DNA of 64,000 nt. It comes from Jeongeupia chitinilytica. GTDB taxonomy: Bacteria > Pseudomonadota > Gammaproteobacteria > Burkholderiales > Chitinibacteraceae. The notes below the pieces were generated by a model. That model was not told where the DNA came from. It did no database searches and saw only the letters and a program-made list of their open reading frames with translations. The position numbers were made by a program, and so were the translations under genes. The DNA lies in NCBI RefSeq assembly GCF_014652315.1, contig NZ_BMYO01000004.1, positions 62,001 through 126,000 on the forward strand, given 5' to 3'. Of this stretch, positions 56,063 through 64,000 are shown in pieces; position 1 is the first letter of the stretch; each line of letters starts with the position of its first letter.

Positions 56063-57603
56063 GCGCCACCTCCCGGCGTCCGGGTCAGTGTCAGCGCAAA
56101 ACCGTGTTCGACCTCGCCATCGGCCGGTGCGTCGGTACGGCTCCGGATCGCGACCTGCGAGCGGACATCCAGCGGCAGGCTGACGACGTCGACGCGCATT
56201 CCGGATTCGGCACGCAACCGGGCGACCAGTGCATCGACCTGCTGCAACGCCTGCCGGGCATCCGCTGGCGGCTGTACGTGTCCCGACAGCGACACATGCT
56301 GCGTCCATGTGGTGCCCTGTGGCGTGTCGGCTCCCGGCTCGGCGGGCTGCGCCACGTCCCACGCCAGTGCGTCGATGCGGATGCCGGGAACTGCCGCAAC
56401 GATCCGGCTGAGGTCCCGTGCACCGGCTTCGGCGCTCGGCCACGACGCCATGCCGCTACGGTAAAGCCGGCTCACCGCGCGCAGTGCAACCGGATCGCCG
56501 ACGTCGCGCCGGACAAGCTCGTCGCTGACCTGCTGTGATTCGTGCCGCAGCATGCGCAGTCGCGCCAGCTGTGCATCGGTCCGTGCGGCCAGTGTCCGAG
56601 CATCCAGCCAGATCGCTGCCGACCCGAGCACGGCGACACCGAGCACCGCAGCCCCCGTCCAGCGCAGTCGCCGACGGAGGAGTCTGACCCGGTCGAAACG
56701 GCAGGCGTCCGCACCGGCATAGCCTGCCGACAGCGGCAGCTGCGGCAGCGCCCCTGCCATCAAGGCGGGCAGATCGCCGGAGCCGGACAGCTTCAGTGCT
56801 GCACTCAGTGCTTCGAGCGGCAGCGCGCCCACCTGCGCAGCCTCGCCAGTGTCGTCCAGATGCTGTTGCAGCAGGGGCGCCAGTTGCTGAACGCGAAGCG
56901 CGGCATCCAGCAGGCAGACCGTCACCCCGCCATCCCGCTGCAGCTGCCGCTCGCCGGCCAGATACCGCAGGGTCAGCGCCACTTCGTCGGCGAGGACGGG
57001 CGCCAGCGTGGCAGGATCGGCAGACCTGAAGCACCGGTGCCCTTGGCCGACCCGGGCGAACCGAAGGCCGTCGGGCATGAGCCAGGCCAGCTGGATGCCT
57101 GCATCGGGCAGGGGCGACAGCAACAGCGTCGGCCCGTCGAGCAGCGACAGCCGCGCCAGCACGCCCCCCAGCAACGCCGACGCCGTATGGATGCCGGCGA
57201 TGGCACAACCGGCAGCCAGCAGGGCGTGCACGACCGCATCGAGCGGGTCACGCTGGGTCAGCGCCGACAGCAGCAATGCGTCAGGGCCGAGTTGCCGGGC
57301 CTGACGGTAAGGCGTGCCGCGAAAGGCCAGTTCGAGCCGCCGCCGGATCAACGTCCGGCGATCCCGTCCGCGCACCGGCGGCAGGGTGTCGAACCTGAAC
57401 TCCTCGTCGCCGCCGAGCACCAGTATCCGGAATCGGCGCAGCGGATGGTGAAGACAGTACGCCCCCAGATCCGCCAGTCCCCGAGGGTCGGGCGCGAACT
57501 GCGCATCGGCACGCCAGCTCGGCGCCCCCAGCACCCCGACGGCTACCCGCTGCGGTGTCAGCAGGATCAGTCCGTCTCGCGCCGGTCTGCGCCACCAGCC
57601 CAT
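56059..57603 (-). CDS. MshI-like pilus platform protein with PilN-like C-terminus
   Basis: A 514-residue protein. The N-terminal 310 residues look like the cytoplasmic PilM/MshI part (GVLGAPSWRAD, TLLLSPLPDAGIQLAWL), then a transmembrane helix (about 320-340, TGAAVLGVAVLGSAAIWL), then a coiled coil and a periplasmic PilN-like domain. This amounts to PilM and PilN functions in one chain, as proposed for MshI. The ATG at 57603 overlaps the GspF-type stop by one base (TGATG). Confidence 0.8.
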   Translation of the reverse strand: MGWWRRPARDGLILLTPQRVAVGVLGAPSWRADAQFAPDPRGLADLGAYCLHHPLRRFRILVLGGDEEFRFDTLPPVRGRDRRTLIRRRLELAFRGTPYRQARQLGPDALLLSALTQRDPLDAVVHALLAAGCAIAGIHTASALLGGVLARLSLLDGPTLLLSPLPDAGIQLAWLMPDGLRFARVGQGHRCFRSADPATLAPVLADEVALTLRYLAGERQLQRDGGVTVCLLDAALRVQQLAPLLQQHLDDTGEAAQVGALPLEALSAALKLSGSGDLPALMAGALPQLPLSAGYAGADACRFDRVRLLRRRLRWTGAAVLGVAVLGSAAIWLDARTLAARTDAQLARLRMLRHESQQVSDELVRRDVGDPVALRAVSRLYRSGMASWPSAEAGARDLSRIVAAVPGIRIDALAWDVAQPAEPGADTPQGTTWTQHVSLSGHVQPPADARQALQQVDALVARLRAESGMRVDVVSLPLDVRSQVAIRSRTDAPADGEVEHGFALTLTRTPGGGA

Positions 57604-58799
57604 CAGCGCAACCTGCCCACGGTGTCGAAGATCGGCCCGAGCACCGCCGACATCACCCACAGCAACAGCAGGCCGAGAACCACGGTCATGGCCGGTTCGA
57701 CCAGGCCCTGGATGCGGGAAACCGACTCGCGCACGTCGCGATGGAAGAAGTAGGCGACGTTGCGCATGCCGGTATCGATACCGCCGGTCTGCTCGCCGAT
57801 CCTGACCATGCGCAGCACCAGTGGCGGGAACAGCTGTTCCCGCTCGAAACTGGCGGCAATGCCGACGCCCTCGCGGATCAGGCCACGCACCCGGACCAGC
57901 GCAGCGGCAATGCCGCGGTTACCGACCCCGCCCTCACAGATCGCCAGCGCGTCGAGGATCGGCACGCCGGCGGCATAAAGCAGGCCGAACTGGTCGGCAA
58001 AACGCGCCAGCGACAGCTTCTTCAGCGTCGGGCCGACAAAGGGGGCGTTCAGTTTCAGGATATCGAGCCGTTCGGCCAGCACCGCGTTGCGCCGCGCCCA
58101 CGCCGGCAGCAACAGGGCCGGCAGGATCGGCACGGCCATCAACAGCCAGCCGTAATCGAGCACCATGCGGGACAGTCCGATCAGCAAGCGCGTGTTGAGC
58201 GACAGCGTCTGGTTCATCGAACGCATGAATTCGACCATCTGCGGCACCAGATAGCTCATCAGGAATGCGATGACCGCCAGCACCACCACCATGACGAAAA
58301 CCGGGTAAGCCAGCACCTTTCTCGCCTGGGCCGCCAGTTCGTCCTGCCACTTGAGCGACTCCGCCAGCCGGGCCAACACCACCGGCAACGTGCCACTCGC
58401 CTCGCCGGCCAGGACCAGATTGACGAACAGCGGATTGAAGACCCGCGGGTGCATCGCCAGCGCCTGCGAGAACAGCTTGCCGCCCTCGATGTCCTCGATC
58501 AGTTGTGCGATCACCAGCCGGAAACGCGGATGCTCGCTGCTGTCACGCAGGTCGGTCAGTCCGTCCAGCAGCGGCACGCCCGCCCGGCTCAGTTGTTCGA
58601 GGTGAAAGCAGAACGTCACCAGCTCGCGCCGGCCGATTCGCCGAGCCGTCAGCGCGTGCGGCCCGAGCGCCGGCCTGGCGCGGATCAGCGACAGCGACAG
58701 CCGCTTCAGTCGCAGCTCCAGATCGGCGATGTTGGCGGCATCCATCGTACCGAGGTGGATGCGGCCATCGTTGTCGACCGCGCGGTAACGGAACTGCAT
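57603..58799 (-). CDS. mshG: type II secretion/pilus inner-membrane platform protein (PilC/MshG-like)
   Basis: GspF/PilC-family polytopic protein (398 aa) with two homologous GspF domains and three to four transmembrane helices. The MQFRYRAVDNDGRI start and the AGEASGTLPVVLARLA and RIGEQTGGIDTGM segments (one per repeat) are typical. It anchors the assembly ATPase; the ATPase gene ends 4 nt upstream. Confidence 0.93.
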   Translation of the reverse strand: MQFRYRAVDNDGRIHLGTMDAANIADLELRLKRLSLSLIRARPALGPHALTARRIGRRELVTFCFHLEQLSRAGVPLLDGLTDLRDSSEHPRFRLVIAQLIEDIEGGKLFSQALAMHPRVFNPLFVNLVLAGEASGTLPVVLARLAESLKWQDELAAQARKVLAYPVFVMVVVLAVIAFLMSYLVPQMVEFMRSMNQTLSLNTRLLIGLSRMVLDYGWLLMAVPILPALLLPAWARRNAVLAERLDILKLNAPFVGPTLKKLSLARFADQFGLLYAAGVPILDALAICEGGVGNRGIAAALVRVRGLIREGVGIAASFEREQLFPPLVLRMVRIGEQTGGIDTGMRNVAYFFHRDVRESVSRIQGLVEPAMTVVLGLLLLWVMSAVLGPIFDTVGRLR

Positions 58800-58803
58800 T
58801 GCG

Positions 58804-60522
58804 CTAGGCCGCCCGCGAGGTCATGTCGACGACGCGTGAAATTTCTTCCAGCGTCGTCAACCCGTCGCGCACGCGCCGGCACGCATCGTCGACCAGCGGC
58901 ACGAACCCGGCCGCCTGTGCCGCAGCACGGATCTCGCGCAGCGTGGCCCGTCGGGCGATCAGCTCGTCGAGCTCGTCGCCGATCTTGAGGATTTCCGTCA
59001 CCGACATTCGGCCGCGATAACCCTGATGCTCGCAATCGGTGCAGCCGGCAGCACGGTACAGCGTCACCGGGCCGTCACCGGTGATGCCGAGCAGCTGGCG
59101 CTCGAAAGCATCCGCCACGTACGGTTCGCGGCAGCGTGTGCAGAGCCTGCGTACCAGCCGCTGCGCGACGATGCCGATCAGGTTGCCGGCGATGATGTCC
59201 GGCAACACGCCGATATCGAGCAGCCGTGGCACGGCGCCGATCGCCGAATTCGTGTGCAGTGTCGAATAGACCTGGTGGCCGGTCATCGCCGCGCGGAAAG
59301 CCATCTCGGCGGTATCGTGGTCGCGGATTTCCCCGACGAGGATGACGTCCGGGTCCTGGCGCATCATCGAACGGATGCCGCCGGCGAAATCCATTTTCAC
59401 CGTCTCGTTGACCGACGTTTGTCGCAGCAGCGGCAACGGATACTCGACCGGGTCCTCGAGCGTCATGATGTTGATCGCTTCGCTGCTGATGTGGCTCAAC
59501 ACCGAATACAGCGTCGTCGTCTTGCCGCTGCCGGTCGGCCCGGTCACGAGGATCAGGCCTTCCGGACGGGCAATCATCAGCTGCAGCAGTTGCAGGTTGG
59601 CATCGGTCAGTCCGAGTGCATCCAGCGCAACCAGGCCCTTGTGACGGTCGAGGATCCGCAGCACGACGTTCTCGCCCCAGGTCGTCGGCTGGCTGGCGAC
59701 GCGGAAATCCAGCGGACGCCCGCCCAGCGTCAGCGAAATGCGGCCGTCCTGTGGCGCACGCGTTTCGGCCAGATTCATCTTCGACATCACCTTGAGCCGG
59801 ACGACCATGGCCGGCCAGTAAGTCCGGTGCAGCGCACGGATCTGCCTCAGCACGCCGTCGATCCGGTAACGGATGCGCACGAAACTCTGCTCGGGCTCGA
59901 AGTGGATGTCCGACGCACCGCGCGACACCGCGTCGGCGAGCAGCGCGTCGATCAGCCGTACCACCGGCTGGTTGTACTCGGCGTCCTGCTGTTGCAGGCT
60001 GGCTTCGTCGATTTCACCGGTTTCGATTTCGTGCAGGATGCCGTCGATTGACAGCTCGAAACCGTAATACTGGTCGATCGCGTGGCTCAGCTGCGATTCG
60101 GCCGCCAGCAGCGGCACGATGACGTAGCGGTCCTGCAGCAACTGGCGCAGCTGATCGAGCGCCACCAGATTGTTCGGCTGCACCATCGCCACCGTCAGCG
60201 TGGCCGTGCCGGTGTCGAGCGCGATCGGCAGCAGCATCAGCCGCCTGGCTTGGTCCTTGCCGACCAGCCGGACCGCCCGCGGGTCGGCAATCGTGTGCGC
60301 CAGATCGACGCTGTCCTGTCCGAGCGTTTCCGACAGGGCATCGCGCAGGATCGCTTCGGACAGGAAACCGAGCCGTACCAGCGTCTGGCCAAGCGGCCTG
60401 CCGCCGCGTCGCTGTTCGATCAGGCCGATGCGCAACTGGTCGTCGCTGATCAGCCCCCTGGCGACCAGTTGCTCCCCCAGCGGCATGCGCCTGGATGCCG
60501 ATCCCGCCAGCGGTGCATTCAT
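58804..60522 (-). CDS. mshE: pilus extension ATPase (GspE/PilB family, MshE-like)
   Basis: Hexameric assembly ATPase (572 aa). The N-terminal MshEN-type domain (LGEQLVARGLISDDQL and LGQTLVRLGFLSEAIL repeats) is followed by the GspE core: Walker A GPTGSGKTT, Asp box, Walker B (DVILVGEIRD), His box and a C-terminal tetracysteine zinc site (CTRC and CTDC). MshEN domains bind cyclic di-GMP in Vibrio MshE, so this pilus may respond to c-di-GMP. ATG overlaps the upstream stop (ATGA). Confidence 0.93.
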   Translation of the reverse strand: MNAPLAGSASRRMPLGEQLVARGLISDDQLRIGLIEQRRGGRPLGQTLVRLGFLSEAILRDALSETLGQDSVDLAHTIADPRAVRLVGKDQARRLMLLPIALDTGTATLTVAMVQPNNLVALDQLRQLLQDRYVIVPLLAAESQLSHAIDQYYGFELSIDGILHEIETGEIDEASLQQQDAEYNQPVVRLIDALLADAVSRGASDIHFEPEQSFVRIRYRIDGVLRQIRALHRTYWPAMVVRLKVMSKMNLAETRAPQDGRISLTLGGRPLDFRVASQPTTWGENVVLRILDRHKGLVALDALGLTDANLQLLQLMIARPEGLILVTGPTGSGKTTTLYSVLSHISSEAINIMTLEDPVEYPLPLLRQTSVNETVKMDFAGGIRSMMRQDPDVILVGEIRDHDTAEMAFRAAMTGHQVYSTLHTNSAIGAVPRLLDIGVLPDIIAGNLIGIVAQRLVRRLCTRCREPYVADAFERQLLGITGDGPVTLYRAAGCTDCEHQGYRGRMSVTEILKIGDELDELIARRATLREIRAAAQAAGFVPLVDDACRRVRDGLTTLEEISRVVDMTSRAA

Positions 60523-61697
60523 TGCACTTCGTCCAGCGTGGCCAGTCGCAGCCTTGCCGCGGTGGCGTCAAAACGTACCGGATGCTCTCCCGCAAGCGAC
60601 AAAGCGCGACGGTAATGGTCGGCCGCCAGCCGGGGTTGCTGCAGCCGGTCCAGGCTCACCGCCAGGTTGTAGGCATAGTCGGCCGACGCTGGCACCAGCG
60701 CATACGCCTGGAAGTACGCCGCCTGCGCCTCGGTCCAGCGCCCTTCCGCGGCCAGCCGGTTGCCGAGCACGAACGCCGCCTCGGCGTCACCGCTGTCGGC
60801 CTGCTGCTTGAGGCGGGCACGCTGGCGCTCGCCCCCGTCGCGCTGCAAGGCAGCCAGCCCGGCCTGGACCGTGCTGTCGTCCGGATACAGTTGCGCCAGC
60901 CGCTGATAGCTCTCGATTGCCGCCGCCGTCTTGCCCCGCTGAGCCAGCGTTGCCGCCAGACCGAGCAGCGCATCGCGCGAACGTTCATCCTGCTGCAGCG
61001 CGCGCCGGTACTGCGCTTCGGCCTCCTGCCACCGGCCAGCCTGATAGGCATCGAAACCCGCCTCGACCGCCGCGGGTACCCGCTCGACCGATTCGCTGCG
61101 GCGCACTTCGACCAGCGGCGGTTCGTTACCGGGGCCCGACGCTTCATACCGTTCGGGCAGGCCCGGCATCGACGACGGGGGGGCGACGCTGCGTGTGTCA
61201 GTCACGACGGCCGCGACGGCTGGAGCAGTCGGGACCGGTGGCGGCGCTGCATTAACCTGAGCGCCGCCAACCGTCGACCGGAGCGCGACCACCGTCGCAT
61301 CCGGCGTCGCAGAGGGCTGGGAGCGCGCCAGCCACCATGCCCCAGCGACGGCACTTGCGGCGCCCAGCGCCCCGAGCCAAATCAGCATGCCTTGCCGACG
61401 CGGTGCGGGCTTGGCGGCAAAGACCGCTCTGGCCAGCGCCGGAGACGCCGGCAGCGGCGCGCCTGTCGTGGCATCCGACGGCAGTGGCGCAGCGTCCCGA
61501 CCGGGCTCACGATCCGAATCGGACCGGTCCCCGGCATGTGCCGGACCGGCTGGAAGCGCGTCGGCCAAGGCCGGCTCGTCGTCCTGCAAGGCAAGCGTCA
61601 TCGCCGGTCCCCGCGCCTCCCAGCTGGACAGCCCCGCATCGGCGGGCTGGCGCTTTTGCAGTTCGGCGCGCTTGAGCGCCTGCAGCAACAGGCTCAC
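60519..61697 (-). CDS. TPR-repeat pilus protein, MshN-like
   Basis: A 392-residue protein: MSLLLQALKRAE start typical of these accessory proteins, a Pro/Ala-rich cytoplasmic stretch, a transmembrane helix (about residues 105-123), a Pro/Ala/Thr-rich periplasmic linker, and several tetratricopeptide repeats in the C-terminal 200 residues (AYQAGRWQEAEAQYRRALQQ). Position between the secretin and the ATPase matches mshN. It overlaps both neighbours by 4 nt. Confidence 0.85.
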   Translation of the reverse strand: MSLLLQALKRAELQKRQPADAGLSSWEARGPAMTLALQDDEPALADALPAGPAHAGDRSDSDREPGRDAAPLPSDATTGAPLPASPALARAVFAAKPAPRRQGMLIWLGALGAASAVAGAWWLARSQPSATPDATVVALRSTVGGAQVNAAPPPVPTAPAVAAVVTDTRSVAPPSSMPGLPERYEASGPGNEPPLVEVRRSESVERVPAAVEAGFDAYQAGRWQEAEAQYRRALQQDERSRDALLGLAATLAQRGKTAAAIESYQRLAQLYPDDSTVQAGLAALQRDGGERQRARLKQQADSGDAEAAFVLGNRLAAEGRWTEAQAAYFQAYALVPASADYAYNLAVSLDRLQQPRLAADHYRRALSLAGEHPVRFDATAARLRLATLDEVQ

Positions 61698-63553
61698 TGC
61701 ACCACCCTGCCCGGCAGCGACGTCAGCCCGCCCTGAAAGGCCGACAGGTTCTGGTCCTGTGGCTGGTCGAAGAAGTCGCCGCCGGGCAGGTAGGACTTGA
61801 GGCCGGACAGGTCGCCGTCGACGCTGGCGTTCTTCACCGCCACCGGCCGCAGGAACACGACAAGCTCGATCTTGCGGACCTTGTCGTCCCGGTAACTGAA
61901 CAGGTCGCCGGCGACCGGAATGCGCGACACGCCCGGTATGCCGGAGCGGTCGGTGTCGAGTGCGTCCTGGATCAGTCCGCCGAGCACGGCGATCTGGCCG
62001 CTGGGCACCTTCAGCGTCGAATCGAACTCGCGTACCTGCAGGACCGGCACCAGACTCTGCAGACTGACCTTGGCTTGTGCCGCCAGCAGCGCCACCGCCG
62101 GATCGGCGACGTAACCGCTGATATTGGTGATCGTCGGCCGCACGTTGAGCGAAATCGTGTTGTCCTCGGCCACCTGCGGCGTCACCTGCATCACGAGACC
62201 GACCGGCACGGTATTCAGCGTGCTGGTCAGATTGGTCACCGTCTGGCTGTCGTTCTGGTTGGTCTGCTGGGTGATGGTGAAGTAGACCTGCTCCTCGACC
62301 ACCTTCATCAGCGCGGTCTGGTTGTTCAGCGCGATGATCTTCGGACTCGACAGCACGCGCGTCCGGCCGAACTGTTCGAGCATCTTCACGGTCATGTCGA
62401 AACCGTGGTTCGGATTGCTGTACGACACGGCGGTAAACGGTGCCTGTGCCAGCGCCGTGCCGATGTTCTGCACGGCGAAGTTGACGCCATTGGTCGCGAC
62501 CCGGCTCCAGTCGACACCGGCCTGATACTGGTTCGACAAGGCCACTTCGACGATGGTCGCCTCGATCAGCACCTGCCGCGACGCGCTGGCCTGCACCGCG
62601 GCGAGCATCTCGGCGACACGCAACTGGTCCTTGTGCGAAGCCCGCACGGTGACCATGCCGGTTTCCGGGTGGACCATGACTTGGTTGGCTGCTGTCAGCG
62701 GGCTGCCCACCGGTGCAACCGGTTGGGTGATTTTCGCCAGCAAGGCGGTCGTCTCGGCCTGCGCCTTGCCTGCCTGCGCAAGGTTTTTCTCGATCAGGGC
62801 CAGCTGTTGCGCCAGCTGCGGCGTCGCCGCGGCACTCGTTGCAACCTGGGTGACCGTCTGCTGTGCCACGCCGGGCACCGCCGCCGCGCCGCCGTCGGCG
62901 ATTCCCAGCAGGATTCTCAGATTGCCCTCCAGGCGGCGCCAGAACTGGTGGTCGGAAGCCATTTCGAGTTGCGTACTCGAGGTATTGCCACCGTCGCTGC
63001 CGCCCGACGACGTCAGCGTCGCACCGGTATTGCTGGTCGTGCTGTTGCCACCGACGCTCGTGACCGAATTGAGGATGTTGACCGCCGACTTCACGTTGCG
63101 CGACACGTTCATGTAGTCGATTGCATACGTTTTCAGATAGGGCGTGTCGGGCATGACGGCCAGAACGCCGTCAGCCAGCGTCCAGCGGATGTCGGCCTGG
63201 CGCGACACGCGATCCATGATCTGCGGCAGCGTCTGGTTGATTGCGTTCAGCGTGATCACACCGGCAACATCGGGATGCACGTCGACGTTGATCTTCGCGT
63301 CGCGCCCGAGTGCAAACAGCAGTTCGGCCAGCGGCAGCTTGTGCACGACCACGCTGTAGGTCTCGGTCTTTGGTACCGGCCTCGGCCTGGGTAAAGGCGG
63401 CAGCCCGCCGATCGTCGGCGGAATCGCGGCCACCGGCGTGCTCGCCGCGGCCGACAGATGGCGCGTCGGCGACATCGTCAGCCCGTTGCTGCCGGCACAG
63501 CCGAACAGGGCGACGACAAACGCAAACGGCCACAGCGTCCGCGCCTCAGCCAT
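61694..63553 (-). CDS. mshL: MSHA-type secretin
   Basis: Outer-membrane secretin (619 aa) through which the pilus passes. The N-terminal signal has a lipobox-like end (ALFGC), then N-domains (VVHKLPLAELLFALGRDAKINVDV) and the secretin core: QVLIEATIVEVALSNQYQAGVDW, VPSGQIAVLGGLIQD and the final RKIELVVFLRPV. A Ser/Gly/Thr-rich loop lies between N-domains. It overlaps the AAA ATPase gene by 8 nt and the MshN-like gene by 4 nt. Confidence 0.93.
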   Translation of the reverse strand: MAEARTLWPFAFVVALFGCAGSNGLTMSPTRHLSAAASTPVAAIPPTIGGLPPLPRPRPVPKTETYSVVVHKLPLAELLFALGRDAKINVDVHPDVAGVITLNAINQTLPQIMDRVSRQADIRWTLADGVLAVMPDTPYLKTYAIDYMNVSRNVKSAVNILNSVTSVGGNSTTSNTGATLTSSGGSDGGNTSSTQLEMASDHQFWRRLEGNLRILLGIADGGAAAVPGVAQQTVTQVATSAAATPQLAQQLALIEKNLAQAGKAQAETTALLAKITQPVAPVGSPLTAANQVMVHPETGMVTVRASHKDQLRVAEMLAAVQASASRQVLIEATIVEVALSNQYQAGVDWSRVATNGVNFAVQNIGTALAQAPFTAVSYSNPNHGFDMTVKMLEQFGRTRVLSSPKIIALNNQTALMKVVEEQVYFTITQQTNQNDSQTVTNLTSTLNTVPVGLVMQVTPQVAEDNTISLNVRPTITNISGYVADPAVALLAAQAKVSLQSLVPVLQVREFDSTLKVPSGQIAVLGGLIQDALDTDRSGIPGVSRIPVAGDLFSYRDDKVRKIELVVFLRPVAVKNASVDGDLSGLKSYLPGGDFFDQPQDQNLSAFQGGLTSLPGRVVQ

Positions 63554-64000
63554 GCGCCCGCCAGAACGCGCTCAGTGCGCCGGCTAAACGGCGCGGCAGC
63601 CGCGCCGCGTGCCGGTAAGCGCAATCGGCCACGGCGGCGCGTGCATGCCGCGCAGTCACCGCATAGGCACCGTCGGCATAGGCCGCCAGCAGCGCCTTGT
63701 CGGCGAGGATGTTGGCACGTCGCGTCAGTCCGCTGGCGGCCGCGGCGATCTGCCGCAGTGCGGCAGGCGAGAACAGCTGCGCGCCCCGGTATCCGGCCGC
63801 GCGCAGACGGAATTCGACGTAGCTGGACAACTCGTCGCGATGCAGCGGCTGCAATGCGAATGAATGGGTGATCCGCTCCGAAAGCTGTCGCAGCGCGTAA
63901 CTTGCCAGTCGCCCATCAAGCTCGGGCTGACCGAACAGGACGATCTGCAGCAGCTTCTCGTGGCCGTGGTCGAGGTTGGACAGCAGCCGGATCGTCTCCA
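63546..64000 (-). CDS. mshM: ExeA/MshM-type AAA ATPase, C-terminal part (cut by window edge)
   Basis: Only the last 150 or so residues are inside the window; the frame is open to base 64000 on the minus strand. The visible segment contains ETIRLLSNLDHG, LQIVLFGQPELDGRLA, LRQLSERITHSF and the helical C-terminal lid (SGLTRRANILADKALLAAY), which are characteristic of ExeA/MshM ATPases that help secretin assembly. The Walker motifs lie beyond the edge. It ends by overlapping the secretin start. Confidence 0.88.
   Translation of the reverse strand, partial: ETIRLLSNLDHGHEKLLQIVLFGQPELDGRLASYALRQLSERITHSFALQPLHRDELSSYVEFRLRAAGYRGAQLFSPAALRQIAAAASGLTRRANILADKALLAAYADGAYAVTARHARAAVADCAYRHAARLPRRLAGALSAFWRAHG

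Overview
The window looks like chromosome of a GC-rich, chitin-degrading betaproteobacterium, most likely in the order Neisseriales (Chitinibacteraceae-like). This rests on gene content and order: the kdsD-kdsC-lptC-lptA-lptB-rpoN-hpf-ptsN-hprK-rapZ string, petABC followed by sspAB, glyQ/glyS, a ubiquinone gene (ubiX), and a secreted chitinase next to a secreted beta-hexosaminidase. No rRNA, tRNA, phage, transposase or CRISPR array was seen; coding density is very high and most genes sit in tight operons with 4-bp ATGA overlaps.

Layout. 1-6 kb: a modular GH18 chitinase and a GH20 chitobiase face each other across one bidirectional terminator; together they would turn chitin into N-acetylglucosamine. 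6-12 kb: a leftward operon glyQ, lipoprotein, glyS, gmhB, plsC, ygjP-like. 12-15.5 kb: a LysR regulator divergent from a YeiH-type transporter, then an O-acetylhomoserine sulfhydrylase (metY) with a perfect FNR-type site upstream. 15.5-24 kb: rightward genes for a lytic transglycosylase, an NDUFA9-like protein, an RRM protein, a D-lactate dehydrogenase, a two-component system, yaaA and a yecD-like hydrolase. 24-27 kb: arylamine N-acetyltransferase, two hypothetical genes, asd and dtd.

The most unusual part is at 27.4-29.4 kb. Two tandem RNA elements match the SAM-II riboswitch pattern, with covarying P1 stems and the AAAT-N3-GCTAAA signature. The first is followed by an intrinsic terminator and a clear competing antiterminator pairing. 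They precede an unknown 97-residue protein and a MATE exporter rather than a recognised methionine-biosynthesis gene.

29-38.5 kb (leftward): the LPS-export, sigma-54 and nitrogen-PTS cluster, continuing into a NusG-domain-II protein without an ordinary start codon, a Gx-type transporter and ubiX. 38.6-52.4 kb: a Kef-type antiporter, a DegS/DegQ-like protease divergent from a Nif3-like protein with only 7 bp between start codons, a lipoprotein, the cytochrome bc1 complex (petABC), sspAB, an RsmB-like methyltransferase, a DUF3108 protein, purN, purM and hda. 52.4-64 kb: a leftward MSHA-type type IV pilus locus (mshM, L, N, E, G, I, J, K-like, then three pilin or pilin-like genes), cut by the right window edge inside mshM.

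Coordinates of starts were chosen from ribosome-binding-site spacing and agreement with family N-termini. Function calls come from recognising protein motifs by eye, not from a database search.
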